Positions 22,401 through 35,163 of a DNA stretch of 64,000 nucleotides are shown here, piece after piece. The position numbers and the translations under genes were made by a program. Origin of the DNA: Diploscapter coronatus (lineage: Eukaryota > Nematoda > Chromadorea > Rhabditida > Rhabditidae); the NCBI GenBank assembly GCA_964036155.1, contig OZ038423.1, positions 74,601,249-74,665,248 on the forward strand, given 5' to 3'. The notes under the pieces are model-generated. The model was not told the origin of the DNA. It made no database searches and saw only the letters and a program-made list of their open reading frames with translations. The first letter of the stretch is position 1; each line of letters opens with the position of its first letter.

Positions 22401-25400
22401 TTATATATATTATAGACTGAACATTTAAAAATCTGTCGCTTCCCAATAGCATACTATTACAAACAAATTGATTGTCGCAAAGCGTTTTATCCCCACATTT
22501 ATAACATTGCAATCGCATCTAAATCTCATTGCTTACACCTTCCAAATCTTCCCATTTTGGAAGAGAAGATCTTGAAAGAAAATAACATAGGAATTTCAAC
22601 AAGTTAAATATTTATGCAATTTCAGATAATCCTGTGCCAAAGCGCTGCGTTCTCTTTGAAACTGATAGCCAAGCGACTACCGGCTCAGGGCGAATCCACA
22701 GTTCTGTCTGAAGCCATTCAGAAATGCTTCGATACGGTTTCTGAATACAAAACGCTGGATAACTACTTGGTTGCCAACATGCTTCTGCTCGCTGGAGAAT
22801 TGATAAGGTAAGGTGGTATATTTTGTATGATTTTTGTGGATAAAGGAGCCATGGAAGCTGTAGTTGAGAATATTCTAATGAGAATAGAGAGAAAATAGCT
22901 TGTTCAACTCCTTTGTTTATCGTCTATTATCTTGAAATACGTAATTTCTACTTGTATGAGACATTTAGATCTCACAACATGAAATCGACGATGATGCTCA
23001 CTTTGCCCCTAATCGACATCTGTCTGGCTATCATTGCCGAATGTATCACTCTGCAGAAGGTTTGAAGATTTGCCATAGTTGAAAGGAATTCTAAAAATGT
23101 CATTTTGCAAAACTGAATTTCAGGAAGCGATGCGAGAAGAGTTGAAAACCGGAAAACGTGAGAGAATCCGCCAACAATCGCTGGTCGGAAGAAAATTGAG
23201 TGCTGACAATTTATTGGTAATCTTTTACTTGATTTTTTAGTATGATTCTTGGAATTAACGAAAATTTTTGTATGAAAACAATGGAGGTTTCTCGAAGCTT
23301 ACCTTATTCAGTTTTGCGCTCTGACCTGTGTGCAGCGAATTCTGGACCGCTATGGAGCCTTCGTCATCGACAAATACGCTGCGATTATCGTTGCCTACTG
23401 CAGGGCTGCTGCTAAGTTGGTTTTCAAATTTAACATTCAAGAAAACTAAAAATTCCAGACTCAACGATCACTTGCGAGGGGATCAGTCTGTCTATAGCAG
23501 TGGGTACAGTTTGGCTGACAGCCAGTCGAGTGGAGGTCCAAATAAACCTAATGCTATCATGAGGTTGGGATTTTTCATCATTTTAAAGAAATATATTTAT
23601 CCTTTTCCAGGCTTAACCTGATCCGGAAATCCCTCTTGACAGTAGAGTTTCGCGTCATCTTTCCTCATTTCACCCAAGCTGTCGGCCAACTCAAAGACGA
23701 AGAGGTTAGTTTTTTTTCCATAATTTCAATGTTTCAAGAATATCCACCTATGTTAGTTGTTCATAGTCCTTCATTGCGAATGGTTTTTGGTGAATGATCT
23801 TAAAACTCAAAACATATTCTGTTTTCTTCAGAAGCCCTTCTGTTGTCTGTTCAACCTGCTTGGCAGCTACTTCACCCCGATCAACAAGAACTACGCAATG
23901 CAGCTCAAGGACAAACTCGCCAATGACGTCTTCTTGCCTGCGATGGCTTACAGGGTCAGGGAGAGAAATCCTGGCAATTTGGAGTGCATCACCCATGTGG
24001 AAACTTCGATTTTCGCTGCATTCAACTCACTGACTGAAATTTTGACTGGTCAGTTTGAGTTCCTTTTTTCTATACTCAATTTGAAAATTCAGAGCAGCAA
24101 ATCCGTCCCCTCGTGCAAAACATCATCAGATGGGCCGAGTCGGAACTCGATTTGAATGTCACGCCGAGAACAAAGATCGTCACGCTCTTCCACTTTGCTA
24201 ACAAGTAGGCATTTTGAAAGAAATGAATTATAGCAAGGTCGATGTTTAAAAAAAAACATTTTTCAGTTTCTACAACTCGTTCCAATCCCTGGCTCTACCC
24301 TTCTTTGGCAAATTGATCGAGTTGGTCTCCAAAGTGCTGACTGCCTGCAACTATTCCATCACTACTGGTGTTGTTCGAATTAGGAATGTTTGAAAAATAT
24401 GAAGTTTCAGATTCGAGCAAGTTGCTGCTTTACGGAAAGAAGGATTCGATCGAGGCTCTGGAAGCAGATTTCCTCATTCGAAATGTCATCGATTTGGTCA
24501 GAAAATGCGCTCAGCACAAGGACTTCATGACACAGTCAGTTTTTTGCTTCAAGAAAACTGATTTTTAAAAATTTTCTGGCATGGAAAGATTGGCCTTCCA
24601 AAATGTCTTTGTTCTTATACATATGCTGAAACATCAAATATTAAAAACGATTATTTGAGAGTTTTTTGGAGTCCAAAGTAAAATTATTCATTTTCTTAGA
24701 TAAACTTGAACCAGAAAATTTTGAAACGTATTTTTCAGTGAGCGAGCCGAAATGGTGATGGACTCGTTGGTGGCCGAGTTGGAGAACACTAAGCTGGCCG
24801 GCCACGAGCAGAGATGCGTAGATCATCTCACAGGTGTGAAAAGACGTTTCTAAATAAATTACAATCTAAAATAACTTGTATTTGGGCGCGTGGTTATTTT
24901 TTACACGAGTGCCCAGATTTGTAGCCGAGTTTAGTAAAAACATCTTGTCATGTTTTGCTAGATTTTGGAACTAGGTACTACAAATCGCCAGTCTCACAAT
25001 AATTTGAAACCTCAGTATTAACTTCAAATTTTGCGGCAGAAGAGAACTTTCAAAAATTTCAGAAGCACTGTACCGAGTGGCTGATGCAGACGCGGACATT
25101 TTCCCCGAGATGCTTAACAAAATCATGATGAAGACCAGAGACAACAGACCTAAGGTTCGTTATTTGTTGCTTTTAAAATAGAATTTGTTGAAACTCGAAA
25201 ATAGGCTTCAAAAATATCACTTCAAGGAGGATATTCATCTCATTCAGTCCGTTTACGCTTCCTATTATTCCAGTTTAGAGTTACAAAAGGTAATATTTCA
25301 GATTCGTTACCGCACCCTGCTCGTGATGGAGGTGCTGTTCGACAAGATCGGAGACGGCATCCAACCCTTCCTCCCCAATGTGCTGCCCTTCATCAGCGAG

Positions 25401-26014
25401 CTGTTGGAAGGTCGGTTCTCAACTCAAAAGTTTTCGAAGCAAAAAATCAAAATTTGTAATTCTTGCCACACTGTTACACACCCACTTTCCTCTAATTCCA
25501 TTTTACGCTTGAAGGAGAGCGAGTCCACCTTCCACGCCTTGGCTTTACTCTTCTTCTGCCCTTTTGCCTTCAGTAGCGGGGAAGAAGTAGAAGAGAAAAA
25601 AGAAGAACACGTAAAATTGTGTGTGAGAGAAAGAGCTCTTACTATTTCACATATACCGGAATTTTTTGGAAAGGGGAATAGCGTGCTTGCATATGTTTCA
25701 AAGTACTATGAATAACACGATTTTGATTGGCAAGTCGATATTTCTGAACTGTTTTCATGGATCCTGAAGTAACAAAAGTATCTAATCAAAAATATACGCA
25801 CTATTGAACCTACCTTTAGAATATGGCGACATATACTTTTCTATAGATAGAAAAGCGTCCTTCTTCATGCTTTGAAAATTAGTGCTAATTTTTCTTTAAA
25901 CAAGTTTCAGATGAGAACAAGCAAGTGGAAGAGCAGTGCGACAAGGTGCTTCGGTTGCTGCAGCACAAATTCGGGGAGAATCTCACCGAGACCATCGAGG
26001 GAATGACGGAATAA
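16430..26014 (+). CDS. HEATR1: HEATR1/UTP10, U3 snoRNP subunit for 18S rRNA processing
   Basis: Thirty-eight exons give 1614 residues: 16430-16568, 16690-16913, 17039-17206, 17249-17323, 17371-17513, 17804-17915, 17968-18053, 18096-18232, 18328-18496, 18566-18668, 18773-18868, 18914-19039, 19092-19247, 19338-19448, 19495-19631, 19748-19827, 19885-20000, 20503-20640, 20826-20980, 21181-21423, 21465-21558, 21671-21856, 22071-22160, 22249-22386, 22626-22807, 22969-23059, 23124-23216, 23312-23415, 23459-23563, 23611-23704, 23832-24048, 24093-24204, 24267-24367, 24411-24534, 24739-24833, 25063-25154, 25302-25410, 25911-26014. The nucleolar UTP10 protein is made of HEAT repeats and works in the small-subunit processome and in Pol I transcription. 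The N-terminus (MTSLEKQLESL, LFDQREAA, GCTGLEHL, LEWLIYRF, LPFHETNVFGRIL) and the BP28-type C-terminus (VRFAAL-like IRYRTLLVMEVL, LPFISELLE) follow the human protein throughout. C. elegans toe-1 is the expected orthologue. It is a little shorter than most family members. The intron at 17916 begins GC; the one at 22387 has no GT. Confidence 0.93.
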
Positions 26015-27139
26015 AGGGCAAATTACAGTAGCAGGACTTTTCCTAACAACAACCTCTTATGCAAATTCAGATCCATTTTGTTTTGAAAAGGTTACGTAAA
26101 CGGCTTAGCACATTGCTAAAATAGTGAATACTCAATCTGTTACGTAAATTCGTGAAGTAGCTATTTCATGTTTCTCGATTTCTAGATTCTATTCTCCCGT
26201 TGCTTAATGGTTTTGCTGATTTCATTGTTGAGTAGTAAAATAGTCACGGTTATCAGAGGAAGCAATCTGCTGCTAATTGTAACAATTCCTTCCTTTCATC
26301 TCATTCGAATGGTTTGAATAGAACAAGATCAAGCTAGAGATAAAAGACAACTGTTTTGCTTTTTCGCCTTGAGGTTAACAAAATTATTTTTTTCTAAATC
26401 GTTTTTTTTTCAAAAATCTTGTTGATTGTCTTAAACAAAATTTATCCTTTGTTGATTTTCTATTGTTGTTTTCGTTGATTTGTTGAAAAGCAGATAAAAT
26501 TTCTATCGAAGTCGATTTTTATCATAGCCAGTAAAAAGGAAACTGTTTCAACAGTTGCTGATATTGATTTTTTTTTTCTAATTTTCTCATTTACTTGTTG
26601 TCGTTGCATCGAATGTTCTTCTTTCAAAAGACATTCCCAAACTGCGTCTCTATTTTACAAGTCCCGCCCCTGTGGAGTGCCATTGTCAGCTTATTACCAG
26701 CTGGCTGCCTCATGATTTCTCCCCCTTTTCTCTGCCCCCTCTCGTTCCTTATCACAGACTGGGCCACTATTTCTCTTCTGTATACAACAACTCGAATCAT
26801 TTCGCAATTTCCCAATGAAAAATATTCGAAAAGCTGGCGATTTCTGCTTTTTTTTTCTCTATTCTCTCTCCCTTTCGCGCCCTATTCTCCCCTTGTGACA
26901 CTTCTTGTGTATCGATTACTTTTGTCTCGTTCGAAAAAGTGTATTTTGAAATCCCACTGGTTTCTCTTATCAAAATGATAAGAATTTTACTCGACATCAT
27001 TATTTTCTTGCATCAGAACTTCTTTGATTAGGTTATCACTCGTTAGTTCGTCGGTGATTGATTTAATTTCCCCTATTTAGACGACAGTTGCCCAATTAAC
27101 TCGATTCGATTGCAGATTTTGAAAGAGATTTGAAAGTGC
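26015..27139. other. Intergenic region HEATR1 to TBC1D15
   Basis: AT-rich 1.1 kb with no supported exon. AATAAA (26010-26015) overlaps the HEATR1 stop codon. A CT-rich block runs from about 26690 to 26890. A TTGCAG acceptor-like site about 25 bases before the TBC1D15 start marks a likely trans-splice site. Confidence 0.6.
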
Positions 27140-30100
27140 ATGCTACCGTACGCAGCCTACAAAGTCTACCAGAAACGTAAAGAAAATCAGCGTGAAATGG
27201 AGGAGGCGTTAGGCTCTCTCACTTCGAACCTCACCAGGTCCATCATTCCGGATCAGGTACTTTTTCTTTCTAGCTGTTCTTCTAGCATACATTTGATTTG
27301 AAAATCGACCATTTTTAATTTTTGGATTAATATTCACTTCCAATAACGGTCGATATGAATTTTCTTTTCATAACTTCTATGAAACATACTTGGAATCATA
27401 AAAGTAGACATTTTTTGATAAAAGTAAAAAGACTAATTTTTGCAGGTTGTAATGAAGATTCAACGCGTCTCTGCAAAACTGTCTGAAGAGGGCGATGACT
27501 ACATTCCCGGAACTCTGTCCATCGTTGAAAAGGTTAAAACATTTTACTTTTTTCTAAAAAGACCTCCTTTATTACCAATGACATGTCAGCTTCATTGATT
27601 AGGCACAGGTCACTTTCTTATCTTTGTTTCTCGGCCGAAAAAGCCCGTGTCATTTAGTGATTTAACCTTACCAGATTTTTTTTCAGAAAAATAGAATTTG
27701 AAGGAAAATAAAAGAAAATAGATACAACATTCCAGGCCCAAGGCGTGTTCATCGAGTGGTCCCCGTACGAAGAGGGAATGGATTCCGGTTGGGTAATTCC
27801 TGGAGAAAACGGACAGGAGGAATCCATCAGGGCTTCGCCGCCATCACTCAGTCCGAATAATGTGAGGCTTTTATAAATTGCAATTATTCAGTAGCACTCA
27901 AGAATTCGTTTAAAATTTGAAAAAATATTTAAAACATACTATCATTTGGCTTCGAATAACGATTTTGTTCACCCACCTTTCGAGATATGACGGAATTTGA
28001 AAGAGAAATTTTATCTTTATGAATCAAATCAAATGTTATTTTAATTCGACACTAACAAGGTTTATCTAGAAATTTCAGACTCATAGTGGCGATGTCTATT
28101 CGAAACTCCGCTTCTCTTTGGATGTCAACGATTTGAGCAGCTTCAGAAACGTGGAACCCAGAAGAAAAGGTGCAGTGGAAATAAAGCTGCCTTTCTAAGA
28201 GTGATTTTTCCTCCGTTCAGATAAGGGAATGCACTACATCCGGCTGATTTGCAAGGACGGGACGAGCTATGTTCCACTGTATTTCCAGACCGGAGAAACC
28301 ACCTCGTTCTTCACTGTTCTGCAGAGGTAGGTATTCTAATTTTCGAGGAAGGCGCAAAAATGAATAGTCATTTCTCGAAATAGGATTAAAATACGCTGAG
28401 ACGCGCATATTTATACAGCTGAGCGTGGTGTACGATTATGGTCGTCGAAATGAGTCACCGATTAAAAAATTCTGTCATTTTGCGAAATCTTCATTTGTTT
28501 GTATAGACTTCAACGGATCTTTATCTGACTTTCTTTATGGTTCTCAGCCATTCATTCTGACACATGTTCCGAACGTTATTAGAAATTCATTTTTCCTAAT
28601 GTTTCAACGATTCTTTATTTTCATAGATTTACGATGCTCAACTAATAACTTGCCTACCTTTCCAAGTTTCCCATTCAGATACATAACCCTCCGTCGTTCT
28701 GCCAAGGACCCCACCCTCGTTGTGGTTGTTGACACCAAGGCCGAAGCCCTCGCACAAAGCGTTTCTGCTCTCGATCAGAATGGCGACATTCTATCGGTAA
28801 GTCATTTCTGGAAAAAAAAACTTGCAGAGAAATTTCATTTTAAATTCTTCCAAATTTCGATATCAGTTATCAGCTGATTATTGTATGCATTTTGATAAAC
28901 AAGAATATCAAATTTCACTGAGTTCATTGCTCTGACCATTTCAATTTGAGCGTCTGATGAAGAATCCATATTCGACCGCGATGACGGGATTCAGCAAAAT
29001 TACCAGCTTTATGCAGGATCAGGTTATTTTAGAGAACTCTTTCAAAAATAATCAAAAAACGAATTCAGGTGATCCCAGCTTTGCTCGACTCAGACGAAGT
29101 GAGTCAGGAAGAGAAAATCCGTGCAATGCGCGAGTTGAGGCTCAAAGACGAGGACCATCAGTTACGGTAGGTCTACAATGATATTTACTAAAATACTCTT
29201 ATTTCTACACGCAAATACAGAATGACTTGGATAAGATTTAAATATATTTTTTTCAAAATGATTTATTATTCGAATATTTTATTCAAAATCATGGTATATT
29301 TGATAGAAACTTGAAGCATATTCTTCCAGCTTCGGACTTTAAGTGTATAATTTTTAGCGTGCACTCCGATGCAGGCGGCGAATTCGAAGTGGTCACCCAA
29401 TTGGAATTGCCTCCCAGACCCGACATTTTCAGAGAGTCTCCTGTCACCAAAGTGATTTTGTTTTCTATTTTACAAAAATAACTCGTCTTTTCAGACCCTG
29501 TGGGACTCGTTCAAACTGCCCGATGGTACTTTCGACCAGCAGAAATTGCATCATCTCAAGATGAATGTCTTCAGAGGAGGTATGAAATTTTTATTTTTTA
29601 AACTTTATTACCCATCCCCATTTTATTCGATTTAGAAAAGCTATAATTTTGTGCATGGTTAAAGAATTTCTTATATGGAAATGAGATTTTGACAAGTTAT
29701 TCAGTACAACTAATTTTCTTAACTAATAAATAAGTGAAAATTAAATTTCCAGGTCTGAGCGAAGAGTTGCGAAAAGAGGCGTGGAAGTACCTGCTGGATT
29801 ACAAGGACTGGTTCGAGTCTGCAGCCACTTTCGAGAAGAAGAAGGCCATCCTCACTGAGGAGTACAATCGGATGAAGTCGCAGTGGCAGTCCATCACCAC
29901 TGATCAGGAGAGCAGGTTCTTCAAGTACAGCAAAAGAAAAGGGCTCGTTGGTTAGTTTTTTTCGAAAAAATATTAAATTGTGGACAGTAATAGGAATAAT
30001 TCGTAAAAGTAGTGAAGTTTATGATGGATTTGTGAAGCCTGTTAGACTTAGTTTTTCCACTAAATATTTTTTGTATTGAGACTTTTCCTAAGATCACTTT

Positions 30101-31869
30101 TGCTGTCTCGTTAATTTTTTTGAAAAATTATAATATCGTGAGTCATAATTTAAAAATGATGAAAGCATATTCAGAGAAAGACGTTGCCCGAACGGACCGA
30201 ACAGTGCCTTACTTCCAAGGCGACGAGAATCCGAACCTCAAAGTCCTGCAGGATATGCTCATGACATACGTTATGTACAATTTCGATTTGGGTATGTTTC
30301 TCATGACATATTTTTCCTCTGTAAAATCTGACCTGCAATTATCTCTCGTTTTGCCGAAGTTAAAATTTCCACGAATTTGTACGGTTTCTATTTTTGAGGA
30401 ACAATTTTTCAACTTTCGATGATCCATCTCCCGTTATCCATATTTTAAAATGCAAAGTTCAATCAAGCAGGAATGACTAAAAATGTTCAATACTCTTTCC
30501 GACTTTCTAAGTTACAGTAATCCTTTCTTCCAGGTTATGTCCAAGGAATGAGCGACTTCGCAGCCCCGATTCTGTACGTGATGAACGACGAGATCGACGC
30601 GTTCTGGTGCTTCGTCGGTCTGATGCAGAGAATCGTACGGCTAGCTTATTTATTCCAGAAAGATTACTTGTTCATTTCAGCAACCGAACTTCGAGAAAGA
30701 CCAGGCCAACATCAAACTGCAAATGAACCAGCTCAAGGACCTGCTCGTCATCGTTAATCCCAAATTGGCCAATTATCTGGGTAATTGAATAATTTTAGAT
30801 AATTTAAAACGAAAATTTGTATTTTTTATCAAGGTCACCAGGGCTGTAAATTTTCATACGATTCATGTATAATACACGACATACGATGCTCTCTCGTTTT
30901 TCTCTTTTTCTTTTCCCCGCGAGGCTCTTCAAAACTTTCCATACTATTTCTCTTTTTCCCACTGGCTTCTTTGTTTACGACGATCATGTGTAAAGCATTT
31001 AACTTCTTCATCGAAACCTACTTTAGAATATCCTAAGGGCGAAATTTTCAGAAGCGCACCAGTCAGATGATATGTACTTCTGCTTCCGATGGGTGCTGGT
31101 CTGGTTCAAGCGAGAGTTCAGCTTTTCGGACACCTGCAAATTGTGGGAGGTCGGATACTCATTTTCTATTTCTTCTAATTCTTTCATTTTCAGGTGATTT
31201 GGACGGGTCAGCCCTGCCCCAATTTCCTGCTTCTGCTCTGCGTGGCCATTCTGGACAGTCAGACCACGATCATCATCGACAACAAATTCGGGCTCACCGA
31301 AATTTTGAAGGTGAATTTTTTAGAGAATTTGTAGAAGAAAAAAGATGTATAATTTAGAGTTTATATCGGCTTGTTGAACACCCCGTAGTTTGAATAACCC
31401 TATAGGCCAAAAAGTTTACGATATGACTAGGAATAGGACTGCATATACTAAATCTGGTACCCAAGATGTCCAGCTCGATTTGCTGGTCATTTTGATACCA
31501 GATTTACCCTAACCCTACCCTCTTCATATCCATTTTTACCATTTTGAAATTTTTTGACCTACGAGGTATTCAACAAGTCTTTATTTTTCACTTTCTTGAA
31601 ATATAAAATAACAATTTCTTTCAATGAAATATTCGAGGAGTTTACTACAATAGAAATTCATTATCAAAATTAAACAAAATCAGAAACTTACATAAATGAT
31701 AATCTTTCAGCACGTGAACGACCTGTCAGGACACCTGAATCTGGACGAAGTGCTCACTTCTGCAGAGGCGATCTTCCACCAGCTTTCAGCCAGTCAGGAC
31801 AAGCTGCCTCTCCACATTCGGGAATATCTCAACTTCTCGAGGGATGAAAATGCAGCCTCCACTCCGTAA
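27140..31869 (+). CDS. TBC1D15: TBC1D15-type Rab GTPase-activating protein
   Basis: Seventeen exons give 627 residues: 27140-27256, 27446-27532, 27736-27861, 28079-28169, 28221-28326, 28679-28796, 28951-29022, 29069-29166, 29358-29451, 29495-29579, 29753-29950, 30175-30291, 30534-30634, 30681-30780, 31052-31149, 31194-31310, 31711-31869. The N-terminal half matches the TBC1D15/17 pre-domain (FIEWSPYE, MHYIRLICKDG, NPYSTAMTGFSKIT). The TBC domain spans about 335-560 and keeps both catalytic fingers: Arg403 in VEKDVARTDR (IxxDxxR motif) and Gln440 in YVQGMSD (YxQ motif), so it should be an active GAP. In animals this family acts on Rab7 and Fis1 in mitochondrial and lysosomal dynamics. The exon at 28951 uses a TTGAG acceptor. 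Intron 16 carries a foldback element. It lies head-to-tail with its neighbours (spacings 765-1125 bp). Confidence 0.92.
31370..31577. mobile_element. MITE-like foldback element in TBC1D15 intron 16
   Basis: The ends are imperfect inverted repeats: CTTGTTGAACACCCCGTAG at the left, and a right end whose complement reads CTTGTTGAATACCTCGTAG (17 of 19 match). An inner stretch AGGCCAAAAAGTTT likewise matches AGGTCAAAAAATTT. Inside is a second, perfect 11-bp inverted repeat (TAAATCTGGTA at 31449-31459, TACCAGATTTA at 31496-31506). Length is 208 bp with no coding capacity. I cannot identify a clear target-site duplication. Confidence 0.7.
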
Positions 31870-32633
31870 ATCGACGAGTTCAATCTTCCTTAACTAATTT
31901 AACTCTTTTCCACGCTTTTCATAGATGTGCTTTTGTATGTACATAAAAAATTAGCCAAATTTTCAATCTTTTTTCTTTAAAGAGTGGTCGTCCTTTATCT
32001 CATTTTTGAAGAAAATGGAACGGGATTTCATGTAAAATATTTTCAATCCATTTTCCTTCAACGTCACCATATTTATTTAGTTTCTTTTACATACTGTAAG
32101 AACGAACTATTTTGTACAGACCGAAACCGGGACTTCACCTAATCCTCCTCTCATTTTTGAGATCAAATAATACCTGCATACTTTATGCTAACTTCCAAAA
32201 TCAAGATTATTTATTCTCTTCCGGATTTTCAATTTATCCCAGCCGGTTTTCACGTCCTATCTTTATCATGTGATAAGATTTCCGGAATATTTCTGACTAT
32301 CTCTTCTTATTTGTGTAAATCATTTTGATTTTATCTTTTTCGGGGCAAGTTCTATCTTATCTTTTCATCTTTTTGCAAAAAAAACTGCGAGGTGAGTGTA
32401 TTTTCAAATCTGTGAAAATAATCTTTTGATTTGATAGAAATGGAGATTTTTGCAGAATTTGATTTGAAAATTTCCTGATATCAGTAAATTCGTAGAGAGA
32501 GTTCTATCGTCGTCCAATAAATGCTATTTTATGAAACTCTTTGATCATTTTGTATGATTTTATAGTTAAATCGCTTGGATACCGTATTTACGTTTCTATT
32601 TTTTCACTATCTGTAATTCAGAAGAAGTAATCT
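31870..32633. other. Intergenic region TBC1D15 to ndx-9
   Basis: AT-rich, 764 bp, with no exon supported on either strand. A TAATTCAG acceptor-like site lies about 12 bases before the ndx-9 start. Confidence 0.6.
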
Positions 32634-34615
32634 ATGAAATATTCTAGTTTTGCTCTACTTCGACTTTCCTCGACAGTAATGGCGATAATTCATGAAAAGT
32701 GCAGGGCTACAGGTTGGTTTGAGGTTTAAAAGAGATCAGACTTTTCATAGACCTTTAGTATAGTTAACGAAGTACTCCACCAGCAATTTTTCCCTACACT
32801 TTAGTTTAAAAGCTGAATGAATTTTACAAATTTGTCATGGTGACTTTCACCCAATTATACAGGAGTCCTTTCATAGAAATTTTTAAGTCAAGTAAAAAGA
32901 AAGCGAAAGTAGAGTACTTTAGACATCCCGTATCTGCGAAGTACTGTATATCGTTTGTTCGTGCCAGCCGATAAGGTGTCTTGGAACGTTCCCTGGCCGG
33001 AGTATGCGCCGCCCGACCACACCGACAAGAATCTGAAGGGCCGCCCCTATGCTGATCCGGAAGATCCCAAATCGATCAAGTTCAACCAGATCGATGGAAA
33101 AATCAATCGGAAATCTCATAATGGGTAAAGGTCCAAATTTACCTCGAAAATACGGTTTTCTTATTGAGCACGTACGAAATCGACAAAGACGGTCGTCCTT
33201 TGAATCCGCAAGGCCGAACCGGTTTTATGGGAAGAGGAGTGCTTGGAAGGTAAGTTCGATTTGTTTGATAGTGAAGACAAGCCTGAAAGTAGCTGCATCA
33301 TCGACAACAAGATATAGTATAAAATAAGAATTTTTCTACCAAATCCTATGCTAGATAGTATGATGCAAGCAACTTTGTTTCAAATTGTACTAATAAAAAT
33401 ACCATGGCTAAAAATTGAATTTTGTTTACAGATGGGGCCCCAACCATGCAGCTGACCCTTTGGTGACCCGCGTCAAGAATGGAACATTGCAGTTCGTCGC
33501 TATCAAGAGGGGAGATACGGGTAATTTTCATCCTAAACTTCAATAGCTGAACTACGTGCAGAGTTTAGATCTAGATGAGATAAATTATTTCATTGAACGA
33601 GATTCTTGCACCATATGGAATTTAGGTAACTGGGCTCTACCAGGCGGAATGGTGGACGCAGGCGAGGAGATATCCGAAACGGTCAAGAGGGAATTTAGGG
33701 AGGAAGCCATGGATGGAGTCGTCGATCACGCCAAGGTCGAGGAGCTATGGAGACACGGGAAAACTATTTACAAGTAGGTTTCTGAATTATCATAAAATTC
33801 TTGCAGAATATAACCAGACCTAGGGAGAACTTTCGTCGGACGAAAATAAACTATAGGGGGTGGGTCGCAAGGGGCTTCTGACGATCGTCCTCCCTAAGAC
33901 TGAATATAGCTGATAAATTATCGAATGAATTTTTGGATTTTTATAAACAACAATCGCTTGAATAATTACTCGTATTTTTGACAAATTTTCAGAGGTTATG
34001 TGGATGATCCGAGAAACACGGACAATGCGTGGATGGAGACTGTAGTCGTCAATTTTCACGACAAGAACAACCTGCTGGACAGCATCAAATTGTCGGTATG
34101 TTTCGGCAACATTTTCTATTAAATTTATACTGTTTGCTCCTAAATCTGAAACGTGCGAAGTGGTGCACGGTTCTTTTTATGGCTAGAAACATGAAGAAAT
34201 AGTACGCAGATTAGAGAAACTGGTCTAAAATCATTCTTTCTTTCCATTTTTGACCTCCTAGATTTCGGACTCTGCAATAACTCTTTCACTTTTTAATACA
34301 CATGAATTCCAAAAATCCTTCAAATTTGATCAAACTCACCTCTTTGATCTATCTGTACCAGATGTGCATATTCATTTGAGAAAAAAAATCGACTTATTTT
34401 TTAAAATACATTTCGAAGAACCTTAAAGTTTCGGGGGACTCGTGTGCATAATTAGTCTTTTGGGTATTCATAAAATTTTCATAATTAAATTTTTGTGACT
34501 TCAGGCTGGTGACGACGCGAAAGATCTCCGCTGGATGGACGCAGACTCAGCCGAAGCGCTCTATGCCTCCCACAAGCACTTCGTCGACCTATTCAAGAAA
34601 CAGTTCGAAGGATAA
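32634..34615 (+). CDS. ndx-9: NUDT9-type ADP-ribose pyrophosphatase, probably mitochondrial
   Basis: Seven exons give 270 residues: 32634-32712, 32923-33124, 33169-33249, 33432-33520, 33626-33773, 33993-34095, 34505-34615. The enzyme hydrolyses ADP-ribose to AMP and ribose 5-phosphate. The whole chain follows human NUDT9: [37 protein letters not shown], the Nudix box (from Gly158 in PGGMVDAGE to REFREEAMD, metal-binding Glu173, Glu176, Glu177), [15 protein letters not shown] and [10 protein letters not shown]. The usual Gly after REx-EE is Ala178, as in human NUDT9. Two in-frame ATGs exist (32634, 32679); the first adds a basic, Ser/Leu-rich leader ([15 protein letters not shown]) that looks like a mitochondrial presequence, so I chose it. 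The third exon starts after TTGAG. The second exon is the least certain at its 5' end. Confidence 0.92.
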
Positions 34616-35163
34616 TTTTGAGATCTCATTTGTTATTTGATACGGTTTTCGCTTACGTATACGTGTAGATTGAATTTAAATCGTTTTAGCTTTTCCATAC
34701 ATTTTACTCAAAGAAAATGGGTTGATTTCCCACTATTATCTCTGCAAATGATGCGTTTTTATAGTCCGTTCGGATTATTGAAAGAGGACAGATTATTTTT
34801 ATTTTCTGATGACAAATTCGTGCGAATCTTATTTTCAATCTCAAAACAGGCTTCTTTCTCTACCAAAAAATGCAACTCTCGCTTTTTCAAACCACTGTCC
34901 TTCGTAAATATAGCGTGGTTGGATGTCTATCGATTTTTCGCTCTGCAAGTGTCGAAACTCGATTAGGATTACGATTGTTTTCGATTTTCTATTTTTGGAT
35001 ATCTTCCAGAAATTTATTCTCCTAAAATGCTAGGACAGTTCTCTTTTTATTTCAAACTTTATCTTTCTAGAAATCGATGTTTCTAGATTTTTTTTTTGGA
35101 AAAGCGATATTTTTATCGCTTCTTCTGCATAATTTCTAATTTTCAGAGCAATCAGCTTCGAAA
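34616..35163. other. Intergenic region ndx-9 to rsp-4
   Basis: AT-rich, 548 bp. The frame at 34637-34966 has no GC-rich third positions and no splice partner, so it is not taken as a gene. TTTTCAG about 16-18 bases before the rsp-4 start is a likely trans-splice acceptor. Confidence 0.6.

Noticed and set aside
34637..34966. 109-codon frame downstream of ndx-9
   Set aside because: It looks like 3' UTR: no splice sites, no coding bias, and a Phe/Ser/Leu-rich product from T-rich sequence.
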